DNA of 64,000 nt from DASQZK01 sp963732905. Its GTDB lineage: Bacteria > Bacteroidota > Bacteroidia > Bacteroidales > GCA-2748055. The stretch is taken from NCBI GenBank assembly GCA_963732905.1, contig CAVTBM010000006.1, positions 186,001-250,000 on the forward strand, in the 5' to 3' direction. Both the position numbers and the translations under genes were made by a program. Positions 54,820-64,000 of this stretch are shown one piece after another (positions within the stretch are counted from its first letter, which is position 1; every line of letters starts with the position of its first letter). The notes under the pieces are model-generated. The model was not told where the DNA came from. It ran no database searches and saw only the letters and a program-made list of their open reading frames with translations.

Positions 54820-55887
54820 ATGAAACTGGAAGATTTAGGCTATTATGATAAACTTGAAGAATTCAGGCTTGAGAACCATCGCGAAAATTTCGAGATCGGC
54901 AGAGTTATCGCAGAATATAAGGAACGTTATATTATCAGTACAACTACAGGTGAATTTGATGCCGAGATAACCGGCAATATGCGTTTTACTGCAAAAAGTC
55001 GTGAAGATTTTCCGGCAGTTGGAGATTGGGTCGCGCTGTCAACGTATGACTCTGATTTCGCTATAATTTATAAAATACTACCAAGATTCTCAATCATTAA
55101 AAGGCAGGCGGTCGGACAATCTGGAGGGATTCAGATTATATCAACCAACATAGATTATGCTTTTTTAGTCCAGGCTGTTGACCGTGACTTCAATATCAAC
55201 AGACTTGAAAGGTATCTTACCATCTGTAACTCATCAAAGGTAAGTCCCATAATCGTACTCAGTAAGATTGATCTGATAAATGAGCAGCAGCTATCTGAGA
55301 TACTGGCGTATATAAAAAACCGGATCTCAAATGTTCCGGTTATCGCGATAAGCAACGAGACACAAGATGGATACGACAGGATAACAGCGATGATTGAAAA
55401 AGGAAAAACATATTGTATGCTTGGTTCTTCAGGTGTCGGAAAATCCACACTATTAAATAATCTCTCCGGAAAGACCATAATGCGAACAGATACAATAAGC
55501 CAGAGTACAAACAGAGGAAGACACGTTACAAGTCACAGGGAATTATTTGTTCTGGAAAATGGCGGAATATTAATTGATAATCCCGGAATGAGAGAAGTAG
55601 GCATTGCTGATTCAACGAGCGGATTAGAAATCACCTTCGACAGGATTGTTACCCTTTCTCAAAATTGTAAGTTCAAGGACTGCACCCACACCGGTGAAGC
55701 AGGTTGTTCCGTTCTTGAAGCCGTTGAAAATGGCGAGCTGGACAAAGCTTCCTACGAAAATTACCTGAAAATGGAAAGAGAGAAAGCCCATTTTGAATCA
55801 ACGGTTGCTGAGAGAAAAAAAAAGGACAGGGACTTTGGGAAAATCATGAAGAACTATAAAAAAGACAAAAAGAAAAATATGTACTAA
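54820..55887 (+). CDS. rsgA: Ribosome small-subunit-dependent GTPase RsgA
   Basis: The 355-residue GTPase helps mature the 30S subunit. It has an N-terminal OB-fold (AEYKERYIISTTTGEFDAEITGNMRF, PAVGDWVAL) and then the circularly permuted G domain: SKIDL (G4) before GSSGVGKST at residues 202-210 (G1), then DNPGM (G3). The zinc motif CKFKDCTHTGEAGC is followed by a lysine-rich C-terminal tail. Length is typical. It sits alone in an AT-richer region. Confidence 0.93.
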   Translation: MKLEDLGYYDKLEEFRLENHRENFEIGRVIAEYKERYIISTTTGEFDAEITGNMRFTAKSREDFPAVGDWVALSTYDSDFAIIYKILPRFSIIKRQAVGQSGGIQIISTNIDYAFLVQAVDRDFNINRLERYLTICNSSKVSPIIVLSKIDLINEQQLSEILAYIKNRISNVPVIAISNETQDGYDRITAMIEKGKTYCMLGSSGVGKSTLLNNLSGKTIMRTDTISQSTNRGRHVTSHRELFVLENGGILIDNPGMREVGIADSTSGLEITFDRIVTLSQNCKFKDCTHTGEAGCSVLEAVENGELDKASYENYLKMEREKAHFESTVAERKKKDRDFGKIMKNYKKDKKKNMY

Positions 55888-56364
55888 GCAAAACACCGAT
55901 AATAAATAATGGAGGGGAAAGTGCCGGCGGTTAACCGGATGTTGTTGGCCATGATAAAAATACGGGGGTATACATTTTTTATGATTGTTCCGCGGAAAAT
56001 CCCAAAGGCCCACGCAGTGATTGTTACGAACCGCTGAATTATCCTCTGGGTATTTTATTTTTACATAATTACCGATTACTATCAATTTGGGGGTAAATTA
56101 AACTATGGCATTTACCCAAACAGTAATGAGTTGATATTTTACCCTATCTTTCCTTAATGACAGTAATTTCAAATATTAGATTGATTTGAAAAAAGATAAT
56201 CCAAGGTGGAAATCACAGATTGTGATATCCAATGCAGAAAAGAGACTCAACACCTTATATTCGCTCAAATTATTCCCGAAAAACTCACAATTGTTTTGAG
56301 AATACCGAACAAACAGTTACATTTGCAAACTCAAAAGAGACAAGAACGTTCTTGAAAAATATAT
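55888..56364. other. Spacer before tRNA-fMet
   Basis: No gene is recognised. The stretch is AT-rich and should hold the tRNA promoter. Confidence 0.4.
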
Positions 56365-56437
<73 letters not shown>

Positions 56438-56448
56438 CTAAGTAAGAC

Positions 56449-56480
56449 AACCCACCGTTTTCGGTGGGTTTTTCTTTTTT
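56449..56480 (+). terminator. Rho-independent terminator after tRNA-fMet
   Basis: AACCCACCG and CGGTGGGTT form a perfect 9-bp stem around TTTT, followed by TTTCTTTTTT, 12 bp after the tRNA. Confidence 0.9.
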
Positions 56481-56679
56481 ATCTCATTCTGTATCCCCTA
56501 AAAACAATCGCTTTTCTCTAAATAGAAGATTAACTTTTGATGTTAGATATTGGCGTTTTTTAGTGTCTATACGAATTCCCTCCGGAAATACCAGTTTTTG
56601 TATCCTTGGTTTTTGTTCTAATGTTCCGGATGTCCAGTATTTACTTACATTCTGTGATATATCGGCAATCCCGGATTAA

Positions 56680-56896
56680 ACTCGACAGTGGAGGTCACCA
56701 GGTAAAAATCATCACCAACCCTGCAAATGCCTGGATCGGGGTTCATGCCCGTAATGACCGGGTTTTTATAGGTTCTTTGCCCAATGGCACTGCCAAAGGA
56801 AACCACTAAAAAATTGTTGTTGCGAATGACAAAAAAGCAGGCTTAAGTTTCAAAGTTAACTCACCGATTTTATATAATCTCTTCATTTAAATAGTT
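56680..56896 (+). pseudogene. Protein remnant with internal stop codon
   Basis: One frame reads KLDSGGHQVKIITNPANAW, then VFIGSLPNGTAKGNH, TAA at 56807, then KIVVANDKKAGLSFKV and a stop near 56894. The two halves on either side of the TAA look like one decayed coding sequence. I do not recognise the family. It lies inside the tRNA-bounded segment. Confidence 0.35.
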
Positions 56897-56941
56897 TTTT
56901 CAAGCATATTTTGTTAGTGCCAATGCCTTATTTTTATCATA

Positions 56942-59640
56942 TTATTTCTTTATTACAAATTTTTGAGATTTAATACTATTCCCTGAAATAAAACGTATTA
57001 CGTATGTTCCTTCATCAAAGTAATCTATGTTAAGTTTTATTATTGAGTGTGTATTAAATTCTTTGCTTAAAAGCAGAGTTCCTTTTATTGAATATATCTC
57101 TATTGCTGTATTCCTGTCAGGATGATCAGATTCAATATATAAGGTTCCTTGTGAAGGATTAGGGTAAAGTCTGAAGTTGTGATTCTCATTTAGATCAATA
57201 ATTTGGGTTGTTGGCTCTACTGTAACAATAATGGTATCTGAATTCATGCAATTATTACTATCACCAACGGTTACATAAATTATTTGAGCATCGGACCCGG
57301 ACGTAGAATCAATCAGGATAGTTTGGGAGGCTTCCCCGGTACTCCATAAATAACTTTCAAATCCAAAACCCGCATCCAGAATTATCGAACTATTAACAAT
57401 GGTATCCGGACCAAGATAAATATCTGGTAAGGTGTTTACAGATAAATTGGTAACAATCACGCTATCACAACCGTGAATTGAAGTCAAATAGTCAATATAG
57501 GTCCCCGGTTCGTTTTGTTCTGCTCCTTCAGCAAAATAGCTTTCCCCCTCGCAGATTGAAATATCAAAAATTGACTTATAATCGTTGTAGACCGTAAGAT
57601 TAGTGATAGTCACACTATCGCATCCTTGGAATGTAGTTAAATTATTGAAATACGTACCGGATTCCTTAATCCAGTTATCAGCAATTAAAACGCTGTCTCC
57701 GCTGCAAATGGATAAATTTTCTGAATTTGAATATGATGGTTGAATATTGATAATGAGGGTATCTGACCATTCGCCTTCCCCACATCTGTTTAAAGCTTTA
57801 ACGCACAGATAGGCAGTTCCGGAAAAATCCTTATTCCAATTCACTGTACATAAAGTATCTGTTAATTTAATAATACCCGCATCAAAAGGATCTAGTGCCC
57901 ATTGGTATGATGCTGCATGGATGACTTTTGAGGTACTGTAAATTTTATTCCCATTGTTTTGACAAAGAACTGACTCCCCAACAGGTTTATTTGCTTTCTG
58001 GGGAACGCTGTCACAAGACCCTGTATTTCCTTCAATCATAATAAATTGAACCGAACGTGCAGGTACATCCAACTTTATATTGTCATCAACCGGAAAAGCA
58101 TTTGCAGGAATTGTTTCCAGTGTTTCACGTGGACCCCATTGTGTTCCTGTTGGGGATACATCGTTAACGGATACAAAAAACGAAAAATCACCATTGTCGT
58201 TACCACCGGTTAAAGAATAGTTATAATAGTGTTTTCCCATTCCGATAGTATTTGGATCTATTTCTACAACCTGCGCAGTTTTTCCTTTATTTACAAGCAC
58301 AACCCCTGTTTCACCAGAGGCAAATCTGGAAGCATAAGCTAAAATATCAGAGTTGGATGAGTTCGCAGCAATGGCATGATCGCCTGTAAACTTCTGCTGA
58401 TAATAAGCATAATAAAAATCAGGACGCGGCTGCCATTTTAAACTGGTGTTATCTCCCAGATAAAACATTCCATCCTCGCCGCTGGCAAGTAGCCACCGTG
58501 CCCCCAATCCAAAATTATTCTTAATTAATTCATTAAACAGTATAGTTGCCTGCATGCCATTGATGTATGATCTTCCCATGGTTTCATTTGCAGAATTATA
58601 ATTCATATTATATTCTGTTATGGCTACAGGCTTAGGAAAAGCATTCTTATTGGCGATATCCTGCTGAATAAAGCTGATGTTTTTCTTTGGTTCAGTTGAT
58701 GCAACCGTCAATAAATTTTCTGCATTTGCATCGGTTCCAAAATAGTTGTGCATCACGTAGAAATCTGCTGCATCGCCAACTTCGCTAAACACTCCTGCAT
58801 TCCAGGTCTTATCCACCGAATTCCAGCTTGTTGTGCCATCAAAATGCAACACCTGTGCACCTATATATATTGTTGCGCCCACCTCAGCTGCGGCTGCTCT
58901 CATTGAATCGGCAAAGACTCTAAAATGTTGGCCGTAAAGCTGACCGGAAATAATTTCTGGCTGACCATCCTTATTGGCACTGGTATCAATCATCCAACCG
59001 GCTTCCCATGAACCGGCATTCTCGTTTCCAATTTCCCAAAATTTTGTACGTCCGTTATCATAGCGTACCCATTCAGCAGCATGATGAGCAGCCTGCGCAA
59101 CCGGGTCATCGCTCAACCCGTAACGGGCATAGCCATAATTGACCGTTATGAGTCCTTGCGAACCGGTTTGCTGGCGTAATTTGTAATAATTATCCGTTGT
59201 AGTGGGCCAGTCATTTTTTCCTGAAATAGCGTAAAATTTTACCCTTTTTCCCGATGAATCGTAAGCAGAGTCAGGTACATCGGAAGGAGCCCCATCCCAA
59301 AAAAATATATTGGACCAGCTCCCCCCGGGAAACGGATTAAGGAAGGATTTAATAACTGGGTATTTTTCACAAATGTCGCGTCGCCTGTTATATTTCCAAT
59401 CCAAACAGCTATGGCATTCCCAAACACGTATTTTGAAATTTCCCCCAACGTATCGGACGATAAAGTGACCGTTACAGTTGGGGAATTTGTTGTTTTATTT
59501 GCAACTTCTGAAGTTGGAATAATTGCTTCTTTAGGTGCAAAATCATCTAAAAAACAATTTGGGCCTTGTGCGAACAGTGATGTTGCACTAAAGAGTACAA
59601 TACCCAGGGATACTTTAATTTTATGTCTTAAGTTTTTCAT
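56942..59640 (-). pseudogene. T9SS-secreted arabinofuranosidase-like hydrolase with frameshift
   Basis: The N-terminal part starts at ATG 59640 (MKNLRHKIKVSLGIVLFSATSLFAQ) and runs to LLNPSLIRFPGG. The remainder continues in another frame as GGSWSNIFFWDGAPSDVP. The frames meet in a run of six G on the minus strand (59321-59326); one more G would restore about 899 codons. The hydrolase part has WEIGNENAG (probable acid/base Glu) and AITEYNMNY (probable nucleophile), like GH51/GH39-type enzymes. A PKD-like domain, two GCDSV repeats and a T9SS type A tail (FRLYPNPSQGTL) follow. A sequencing error in the G-run would make it a normal gene. Confidence 0.75.
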
Positions 59641-59660
59641 ATACGTTTTATATTTAATGC

Positions 59661-59976
59661 TTAGTTTTGTGTTATTCCTTTCCAATCATCCGTCCTGAAA
59701 GGGACAGCAGGTAATCCTTCAGAGTTTATCAGGTTACATTGAGGATTATCGGCCCAGGCATAGCACACTGCCACAGGTTCGGCAACTTCATCGGAATAGA
59801 CGACAACTTCATTGCCTTCAATTACTGCTTTTGCCCAATGAAACTGCTTGTCATTTCCCGCAATTGCAAAACCATGTTATCCCCAAAAACCCCGGGTAAC
59901 TTGATTTGAGCATGAGCTACTGTCTGAAAAAGAATTGCAGCAAGAAACAGAAGCAATATTTTTGCACTAAACCTCA
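59661..59976 (-). pseudogene. Sialate O-acetylesterase with large internal deletion
   Basis: From ATG 59976 the frame reads a signal peptide, then AQIKLPGVFGDNMVLQ, the typical mature start of sialate O-acetylesterases. It then jumps out of frame to the family's C-terminal end: IAGNDKQFHWAKAVIEGNEV, AVCYAWADNPQCNLINSEGL and PAVPFRTDDWKG. About 35 N-terminal and 65 C-terminal residues remain of roughly 500 or more, so the SGNH catalytic centre is gone. It lies 20 bp upstream of the frameshifted hydrolase and was probably its operon partner. Confidence 0.8.
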
Positions 59977-60560
59977 TTGTAATTATTCATTTGTTTTTTA
60001 ATTATTCAAGCACCATTACAATAACCATCGATACCATGAGTCACTGGACAATGTCACACCAGCCGATGAATACTATGGCCGAAAATAAGAAATTCTAAAA
60101 AGAAGAGAACGAATTAAGAACCGAACCCTGCTGAAAAGAAGAATGGATTTTGAAATGAAAAGAACTGTTTTGAATGAATAAATCTATCTCCTAACTTTGG
60201 GTAATCAGGATTCCGGGGTTTGCTGAAACTACACAGTTAGTTCCCGCTTATGTTCTATTCTATTGGGTTCTGACATGCGTGACTAAAAAAATAGAACTTT
60301 TCAAATTAAAACTACATTAATTTACTGCAAATTAGAAATTATCCTTATAAAATCTTGTCCTTACAATCAACTTTGACACGGTGTTTATTAATGAAGTGTT
60401 TGTCCAATTTGCTGACAAAAATGCAATACTTTAAGTGACGCCATAAATACCTTATGAATAAAGGAATCCAGCACTGATACTTGCTGACAAAATGAGGAAA
60501 AGCAGCAAAAGTGCTGACAAATTCATAATTGATTATCAGTCATTTAGCCCGTTTGGATAA
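59977..60560. other. AT-rich gene-free stretch at the right end of the tRNA-bounded segment
   Basis: I see no integrase, transposase or other gene in the 584 bp left of the second tRNA 3'-end copy. Presumably it holds the promoter of the decayed esterase/hydrolase operon. Confidence 0.45.
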
Positions 60561-60579
60561 TCCTACCCCCGCTACTAAG
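60561..60579 (+). repeat. attR-like copy of the tRNA-fMet 3' end
   Basis: TCCTACCCCCGCTACTAAG is an exact copy of 56424-56442 in the same orientation. The rest of the tRNA is absent. A strong terminator follows directly, as if this were the original downstream flank of the tRNA gene. Confidence 0.7.
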
Positions 60580-60580
60580 A

Positions 60581-60616
60581 AAAAGCCCTGGTGCATAAGC
60601 ATCAGGGCTTTTTTGT
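60581..60616 (+). terminator. Rho-independent terminator right of the attR-like copy
   Basis: AAAAGCCCTGGTGC pairs with GCATCAGGGCTTTT (one G-T pair) around ATAA, followed by T residues. It may have been the original terminator of the tRNA-fMet transcript before insertion of the segment. Confidence 0.85.
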
Positions 60617-60819
60617 TTACAGTCCGGGCTGAACATGTCCATGTGAGGGAAGGAAACAAAAAAACCCTTAGTTGCGCCAAAAGTGCGATAAGGCTTATTC
60701 TTGGAGCTGTTCCCCACAGAGGATCATGAGGAACGAAGCGATGATTACACTGCTTTTTAACTCCCGTCATAGCAAAGAATTATTGAATATGAATTATTGC
60801 ATATTGTAACTCTTCTTAA

Positions 60820-60827
60820 TAATTTTG
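60820..60827 (+). promoter_or_regulatory. Putative promoter -7 element of the AraC-family gene
   Basis: TAATTTTG matches TAnnTTTG and lies 41 bp before ATG 60868. A TTATTG about 20 bp upstream could be the -33 part. This argues against the GTG at 60829 as start. Confidence 0.45.
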
Positions 60828-60867
60828 TGTGTCGTTTAATGACCATAAAGTTCACATCTATTTTCAG

Positions 60868-61689
60868 ATGCAGAATGAGATAAGACGATACCCGGTTCAA
60901 CATCCTTTACTTAAGAATCATATCAAATTCTTCTGGGAACTTCATATTGAGAATGCGCAACTAAATCATAAGATTATTCCTCAGAGAAATATCAATCTGA
61001 GATTCAATTTGAACGAAACAGCTCATTCTGTATGCTCCAGTGGTATCGACCATTTACTTGAAGATGTATACTTTTCAGGCTTGCAGGATCATTTTAAGAA
61101 CTCACATTTAAAATTAAACGGGAAGGTCGATGTTCTTGGGGTTTGCTTTTCCCCAAATGGGTTTTACCCTTTTTTTAAAATCCCTGTTTCAGAATTTAAA
61201 AATCAGTTGCTGGGAGCCAGAGAAGTTGGGCTTAAGCTGGCAAATACTATCAGTGAACGATTGAAGGAATCTCCCAGTGTTGATGTGCGATTAACTATTC
61301 TTGAAAACGAGCTTGCCCTGCTTCTTGTTAATGGTAACCAAAACCCGGATAACTTTCGACGAATTTTTAATAGCCTTAAAAAAAGCGACAACACACTTCA
61401 GATATCTGAATTTTGTCAACGGAACAATATTAGTATACGTAACCTGGAACGTATGTATAACAAATATGTGGGTGTATCAGCTAATACCTATGGAACTCTT
61501 AATCGTTTTCATACCTCCTTAAACCGGCTTCTTATCAGCGATTACTCGAAGTTGTCTGACATAGCCTTTGACAATGGCTACTTTGACCAGATGCATTTCA
61601 TTAAGGAATTCAAACGTTTTGCCGGAAATACACCCAAAAGCTTTGTCAAACAAAGCGATTCCATATTACAAATAGGAAAATTAATCTGA
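60868..61689 (+). CDS. AraC-family transcriptional regulator
   Basis: The 273 residues from ATG 60868 have an N-terminal ligand/dimer domain (RRYPVQHPLLKNHIKFFWELHI, VLGVCFSPNGFYPFFKIPVSEF). The C-terminal AraC helix-turn-helix pair follows: ISEFCQRNNISIRNLERMYNKYVGVSANTYGTLNRFHTSLNRLL and LSDIAFDNGYFDQMHFIKEFKRFAGNTPKSF. The target and signal are unknown. The next gene, a small ABM-like protein, may be a target. Confidence 0.88.
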   Translation: MQNEIRRYPVQHPLLKNHIKFFWELHIENAQLNHKIIPQRNINLRFNLNETAHSVCSSGIDHLLEDVYFSGLQDHFKNSHLKLNGKVDVLGVCFSPNGFYPFFKIPVSEFKNQLLGAREVGLKLANTISERLKESPSVDVRLTILENELALLLVNGNQNPDNFRRIFNSLKKSDNTLQISEFCQRNNISIRNLERMYNKYVGVSANTYGTLNRFHTSLNRLLISDYSKLSDIAFDNGYFDQMHFIKEFKRFAGNTPKSFVKQSDSILQIGKLI

Positions 61690-61727
61690 TTGTCGTATTT
61701 ATACTATTTCTGTAATTTATTCCCCCC

Positions 61728-61735
61728 TAATTTTG
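61728..61735 (+). promoter_or_regulatory. Putative promoter -7 element before the ABM-like gene
   Basis: TAATTTTG fits TAnnTTTG, 28 bp before the ATG at 61764, with TTTCTG about 19 bp upstream as a weak -33 part. Confidence 0.45.
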
Positions 61736-61763
61736 TCTCATTAACTTCTAATTCTAAAAAATC

Positions 61764-62072
61764 ATGAAAGACAAAATTATTACTGAGTTTGTAAAAATCG
61801 AAGTGTTGCAAACTACAACAGACGAACTGCTAATGTCAAAGGCCGAAATCATAAACAACTTTTTGCAAAAGCAGGATGGTTTTATTGATGCCGAGCTTGT
61901 AAAAGCTCTTGAGGGTAGCATCTGGTATTTCATATACCACATTGAAAATTTTGAAAAGTTAAAGGCTGTAGGTGAAAAATTGAGAAGTCGTAAACTTTTC
62001 GACGAGATCACTCCGCTTCTTGTTCCAGGAGGTCTTACTGTGACATTCTATCAACAGTTTAAGAAATGGTAG
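61764..62072 (+). CDS. Small protein with dimeric alpha/beta-barrel (ABM-like) fold
   Basis: The 102-residue protein reads EFVKIEVLQTTTDELLMSKAEIINNFLQKQDGFIDAELVKALEGSIWYFIYHIENFEKLKAVGEKL. This strand-helix-strand-strand-helix pattern with GF-x-D in the middle is typical of antibiotic-biosynthesis-monooxygenase-like (ABM) domains. No specific reaction can be given. It follows an AraC regulator by 74 bp and has its own promoter-like box. Confidence 0.6.
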   Translation: MKDKIITEFVKIEVLQTTTDELLMSKAEIINNFLQKQDGFIDAELVKALEGSIWYFIYHIENFEKLKAVGEKLRSRKLFDEITPLLVPGGLTVTFYQQFKKW

Positions 62073-62114
62073 TTTTCGATTTTAGTGCAGTAAAGAATAT
62101 TAAAAACCATATCC

Positions 62115-62939
62115 ATGTTAAATGAAATAGACCCGGGCATTTTCTATGACAAATCTGTTCAATATCATGAACCGGGTGATAACGATTTTTTGTTGTGCTA
62201 TAGAGAGAATCAGGTCCTGTTAAAAAGATCCGGAGATGATAATGAAATTCCAACAAAAAGGGATTTCGCTGAAATCAAAGATTCACCGGTTTATTTGTTT
62301 TCATTCAATTCAAGTCATTTTTTTGGATTATATGAATCAGATTTATATCATCCATCTGTTGAATTCCTTGATATTTTTATTTTACGTAATCTGAAAAACA
62401 AAGAGTTTGCGTGGCTTGGGTCAGTTGGTTATCAGTTGATGACCTGGTATAATAATAACAGGTATTGTGGAAGATGCGGTTCGAAGACAGAATTGAAAAA
62501 GGATGAGAGAGCAGTTGTTTGTCCCGAATGTAACCTGGTTATCTTTCCCAGAATATTACCAGCCGTAATTGTTGCCATCACGTGCAACGGTAAAATATTG
62601 CTGGCAAAAGGCAAAAACTATAAAGGTGATTTTTACGCTCTCATTGCCGGTTATGTCGATGTTGGAGAATCAATCGAAGAAACAGTTATAAGAGAAGTCA
62701 AAGAAGAAGTTGGCCTGGATATTAAGAATCTGAAATACTATAAAAGCCAGCCCTGGCCCTTTTCTGCTTCTCTCATGCTGGGTTTTACTGCCGAGGCTGA
62801 CGATACACAACAAATAATTATTGATGAAAAGGAAATTAAAGAAGCAGGTTGGTTTGCGAGAGGGAATCTGCCACCACATGCCTCAAGTATTAGTATATCA
62901 GGTGATTTAATCACTGCTTTTGAAAAAAGTATTTTTTAA
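62115..62939 (+). CDS. nudC: NAD(H) pyrophosphatase, Nudix family (NudC)
   Basis: The 274-residue enzyme cleaves NADH and can remove NAD caps from RNA. It has an N-terminal NUDIX-like domain, the zinc motif CGRCG...CPEC, the Nudix box GYVDVGESIEETVIREVKEEVGL and the NudC-specific SQPWPFSASLMLGF that follows it. Length and order match E. coli NudC. The start is ATG 62115. Confidence 0.93.
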   Translation: MLNEIDPGIFYDKSVQYHEPGDNDFLLCYRENQVLLKRSGDDNEIPTKRDFAEIKDSPVYLFSFNSSHFFGLYESDLYHPSVEFLDIFILRNLKNKEFAWLGSVGYQLMTWYNNNRYCGRCGSKTELKKDERAVVCPECNLVIFPRILPAVIVAITCNGKILLAKGKNYKGDFYALIAGYVDVGESIEETVIREVKEEVGLDIKNLKYYKSQPWPFSASLMLGFTAEADDTQQIIIDEKEIKEAGWFARGNLPPHASSISISGDLITAFEKSIF

Positions 62940-63207
62940 TTCAGAGTAAGATAAATTTAAGAATCTAATAGCTCGGGTAAAAGGATTTTACACGTTTGAA
63001 AAATCAGTTCACAGTTCATCGTTTGACGAGCCTGAAAAAATGCTAAATATTTAACATAAGGATGCATTAGCACGGATAAATGATATTTCATAATGAGATT
63101 CAGTTAAGGTAATTTGTATCTGCTTCCTGAGTTTTTTTAAATCTTTTTTAAATTAATAATTCGATTTTATTTAATTTTAGTAAGCCATTTTTATACTCAA
63201 TAACTGA

Positions 63208-63633
63208 ATGAAAAAGATCAAAAACAAAATCATTATTATTCTTGCTGTCCTTACTTCTTTTCTTTCCTTAACCGGACTGGCCGGAGGGATTGCCCTTGTT
63301 GCACAATTCAACTCTCCGCCGGTGGAACAATTAAATGGATCAATCTTTAAAGATTTTACTATCCCTGGGATCGTTTTGATTTTGCTTGTGGGAGGGAGCG
63401 CATTGATAGCGGCAATATTGCTTATAAGAAAAAACGTGTTTGCATCTGTTTTTTCACTTTTAGCCGGTATTATTATAATGTCCTTTGAATTTATTGAAAT
63501 TCTGGTGATAGGTTCTCCGGTAGGAATAGCCAGAACTCTTCAGATATTCTATTTTGGAATCGGAACTTTAATTAGTATTCTATCAATTAGCGTCTGGTTC
63601 ATTGATTTGTTGAGACAGAAAGGCAACCTGTAA
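63208..63633 (+). CDS. Four-helix membrane protein, unknown function
   Basis: The 141-residue protein has four predicted membrane helices (about 7-28, 47-68, 74-94, 107-131) and short loops. No motif is recognised. It begins at ATG 63208 and lies 87 bp before a methyltransferase-like membrane protein gene in the same direction. Confidence 0.6.
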   Translation: MKKIKNKIIIILAVLTSFLSLTGLAGGIALVAQFNSPPVEQLNGSIFKDFTIPGIVLILLVGGSALIAAILLIRKNVFASVFSLLAGIIIMSFEFIEILVIGSPVGIARTLQIFYFGIGTLISILSISVWFIDLLRQKGNL

Positions 63634-63719
63634 CTAAATAGCAATCAACCCTGGTTATTTGAATTGCCCAAATTTATTTTGATAAATATGTAAATGACCT
63701 CGTATAAATTCTCTTAGGT

Positions 63720-64000
63720 ATGAATAAATTAAGTGCCCTTGGAATTGGCCCAAGAATAGCAGTTGTACTTCTGCCATGGCTTGTCACTTCAATTGTTCTG
63801 AGTAGCAATAAAATCAAATTATTTAAGTATTCAACAGAAGACTCAGTTATCCTGATAATTGCAGGAATAGTGTTATTGGCAGCCGGATTAATATTCTATT
63901 TTTCAACTGTAAGAATGTTATTAAAAGGGCTTAAAGAAACAAGATTAATTACAACCGGTCCCTATGGTCTGTGTCAGAATCCGCTTTATACTTCTCTTAT
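63720..64000 (+). CDS. Isoprenylcysteine/phospholipid methyltransferase-like membrane protein, 3' part cut
   Basis: From ATG 63720 at least 93 codons are open to the window end. Two membrane helices (about 10-27 and 43-61) are followed by LKGLKETRLITTGPYGLCQNPLYTSL, the G-P-Y/x-x-x-R/Q-N/H-P-x-Y motif of ICMT/PEMT-type methyltransferases that bind SAM. The C-terminal half lies outside the window. Confidence 0.72.
   Translation, partial: MNKLSALGIGPRIAVVLLPWLVTSIVLSSNKIKLFKYSTEDSVILIIAGIVLLAAGLIFYFSTVRMLLKGLKETRLITTGPYGLCQNPLYTSL

Noticed and set aside
59411..59698. 95-codon plus-strand frame ending in LFLSNHPS
   Set aside because: It is antisense to the N-terminus of the secreted hydrolase, whose signal peptide is clear on the other strand.
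56942..60560. Integrase or transposase inside the tRNA-bounded segment
   Set aside because: I looked on both strands and found no recombinase motif, so the island is inferred from the repeats only.
60529..60770. Small open frames over the second tRNA 3' end and terminator
   Set aside because: The frames on both strands are products of the terminator and tRNA-end sequence; there is no signal or family motif.

Overview
The window looks like chromosomal DNA of a Bacteroidota member, most probably of the Bacteroidales/Marinilabiliales type. The evidence is two type IX secretion (T9SS) C-terminal sorting domains, several TAnnTTTG-type promoter elements, few Shine-Dalgarno sequences, ExbB/ExbD clusters of Bacteroidota layout, N-terminal lipoprotein signals on sugar hydrolases, and tRNA genes without an encoded CCA. 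This is a reading from sequence features only; no database search was possible.

Layout. 1-1.8 kb: a partial sugar-phosphate isomerase/epimerase and two gene remnants (a T9SS tail and a truncated family-2 glycosyltransferase). 1.8-4.6 kb: an exbB / membrane protein / exbD / exbD operon. 4.9-5.1 kb: tRNA-Ser(GGA) and a broken tandem copy carrying a palindrome at the anticodon. 5.4-12 kb, minus strand: asparaginase, TatD, glutamate dehydrogenase, DprA and proline dehydrogenase. 12.1-17.6 kb, plus strand: aroA, a GH27 alpha-galactosidase, a sulfatase and an MFS exporter. 17.6-19.2 kb: a gene-free repeat block. 19-28 kb: TadA, aspartyl-tRNA synthetase, three tandem paralogous small beta-barrel-like proteins, RNase HII, a glycosyltransferase and a flippase. 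28-34 kb: a SiaC-like phosphoprotein facing a 7TMR-DISM histidine kinase, a VirJ-type hydrolase and an amino-acid permease. 34-42.7 kb: glycan enzymes around a complete arsenic operon (arsR-arsC-acr3-arsM and a Cys-rich small protein). 42.7-43.7 kb: a second repeat block related to the first. 43.7-52.8 kb: an aldo/keto reductase and a sugar-phosphate operon with two cupin phosphoglucose isomerases, a ROK kinase, a long phosphomannose isomerase and a clan GH-A hydrolase. 53-64 kb: an AT-richer part with RsgA, tRNA-fMet, a decayed island between two copies of the tRNA 3' end, an AraC regulator, NudC and membrane proteins.

How it fits together. The metabolic theme is breakdown of plant or algal glycans (GH27, S1 sulfatase, GH28-like, GH32, GH-A and arabinofuranosidase-like enzymes) feeding hexose-phosphate isomerisation, together with amino-acid catabolism (asparaginase, glutamate dehydrogenase, proline dehydrogenase, permease). 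No SusC/SusD pair is visible, which is unusual for so many such enzymes in a Bacteroidota genome.

The most unusual signal is a dispersed non-coding element. It has a C-rich, quadruplex-capable core of about 60 bp in four copies. In both repeat blocks one copy sits directly downstream of a minisatellite (15 x 20 bp at 18061-18360; 6 x 16 bp at 42958-43053). A second strong signal is the 19-bp duplication of the tRNA-fMet 3' end, which brackets 4.1 kb of decaying carbohydrate genes and looks like the scar of an integrated element.
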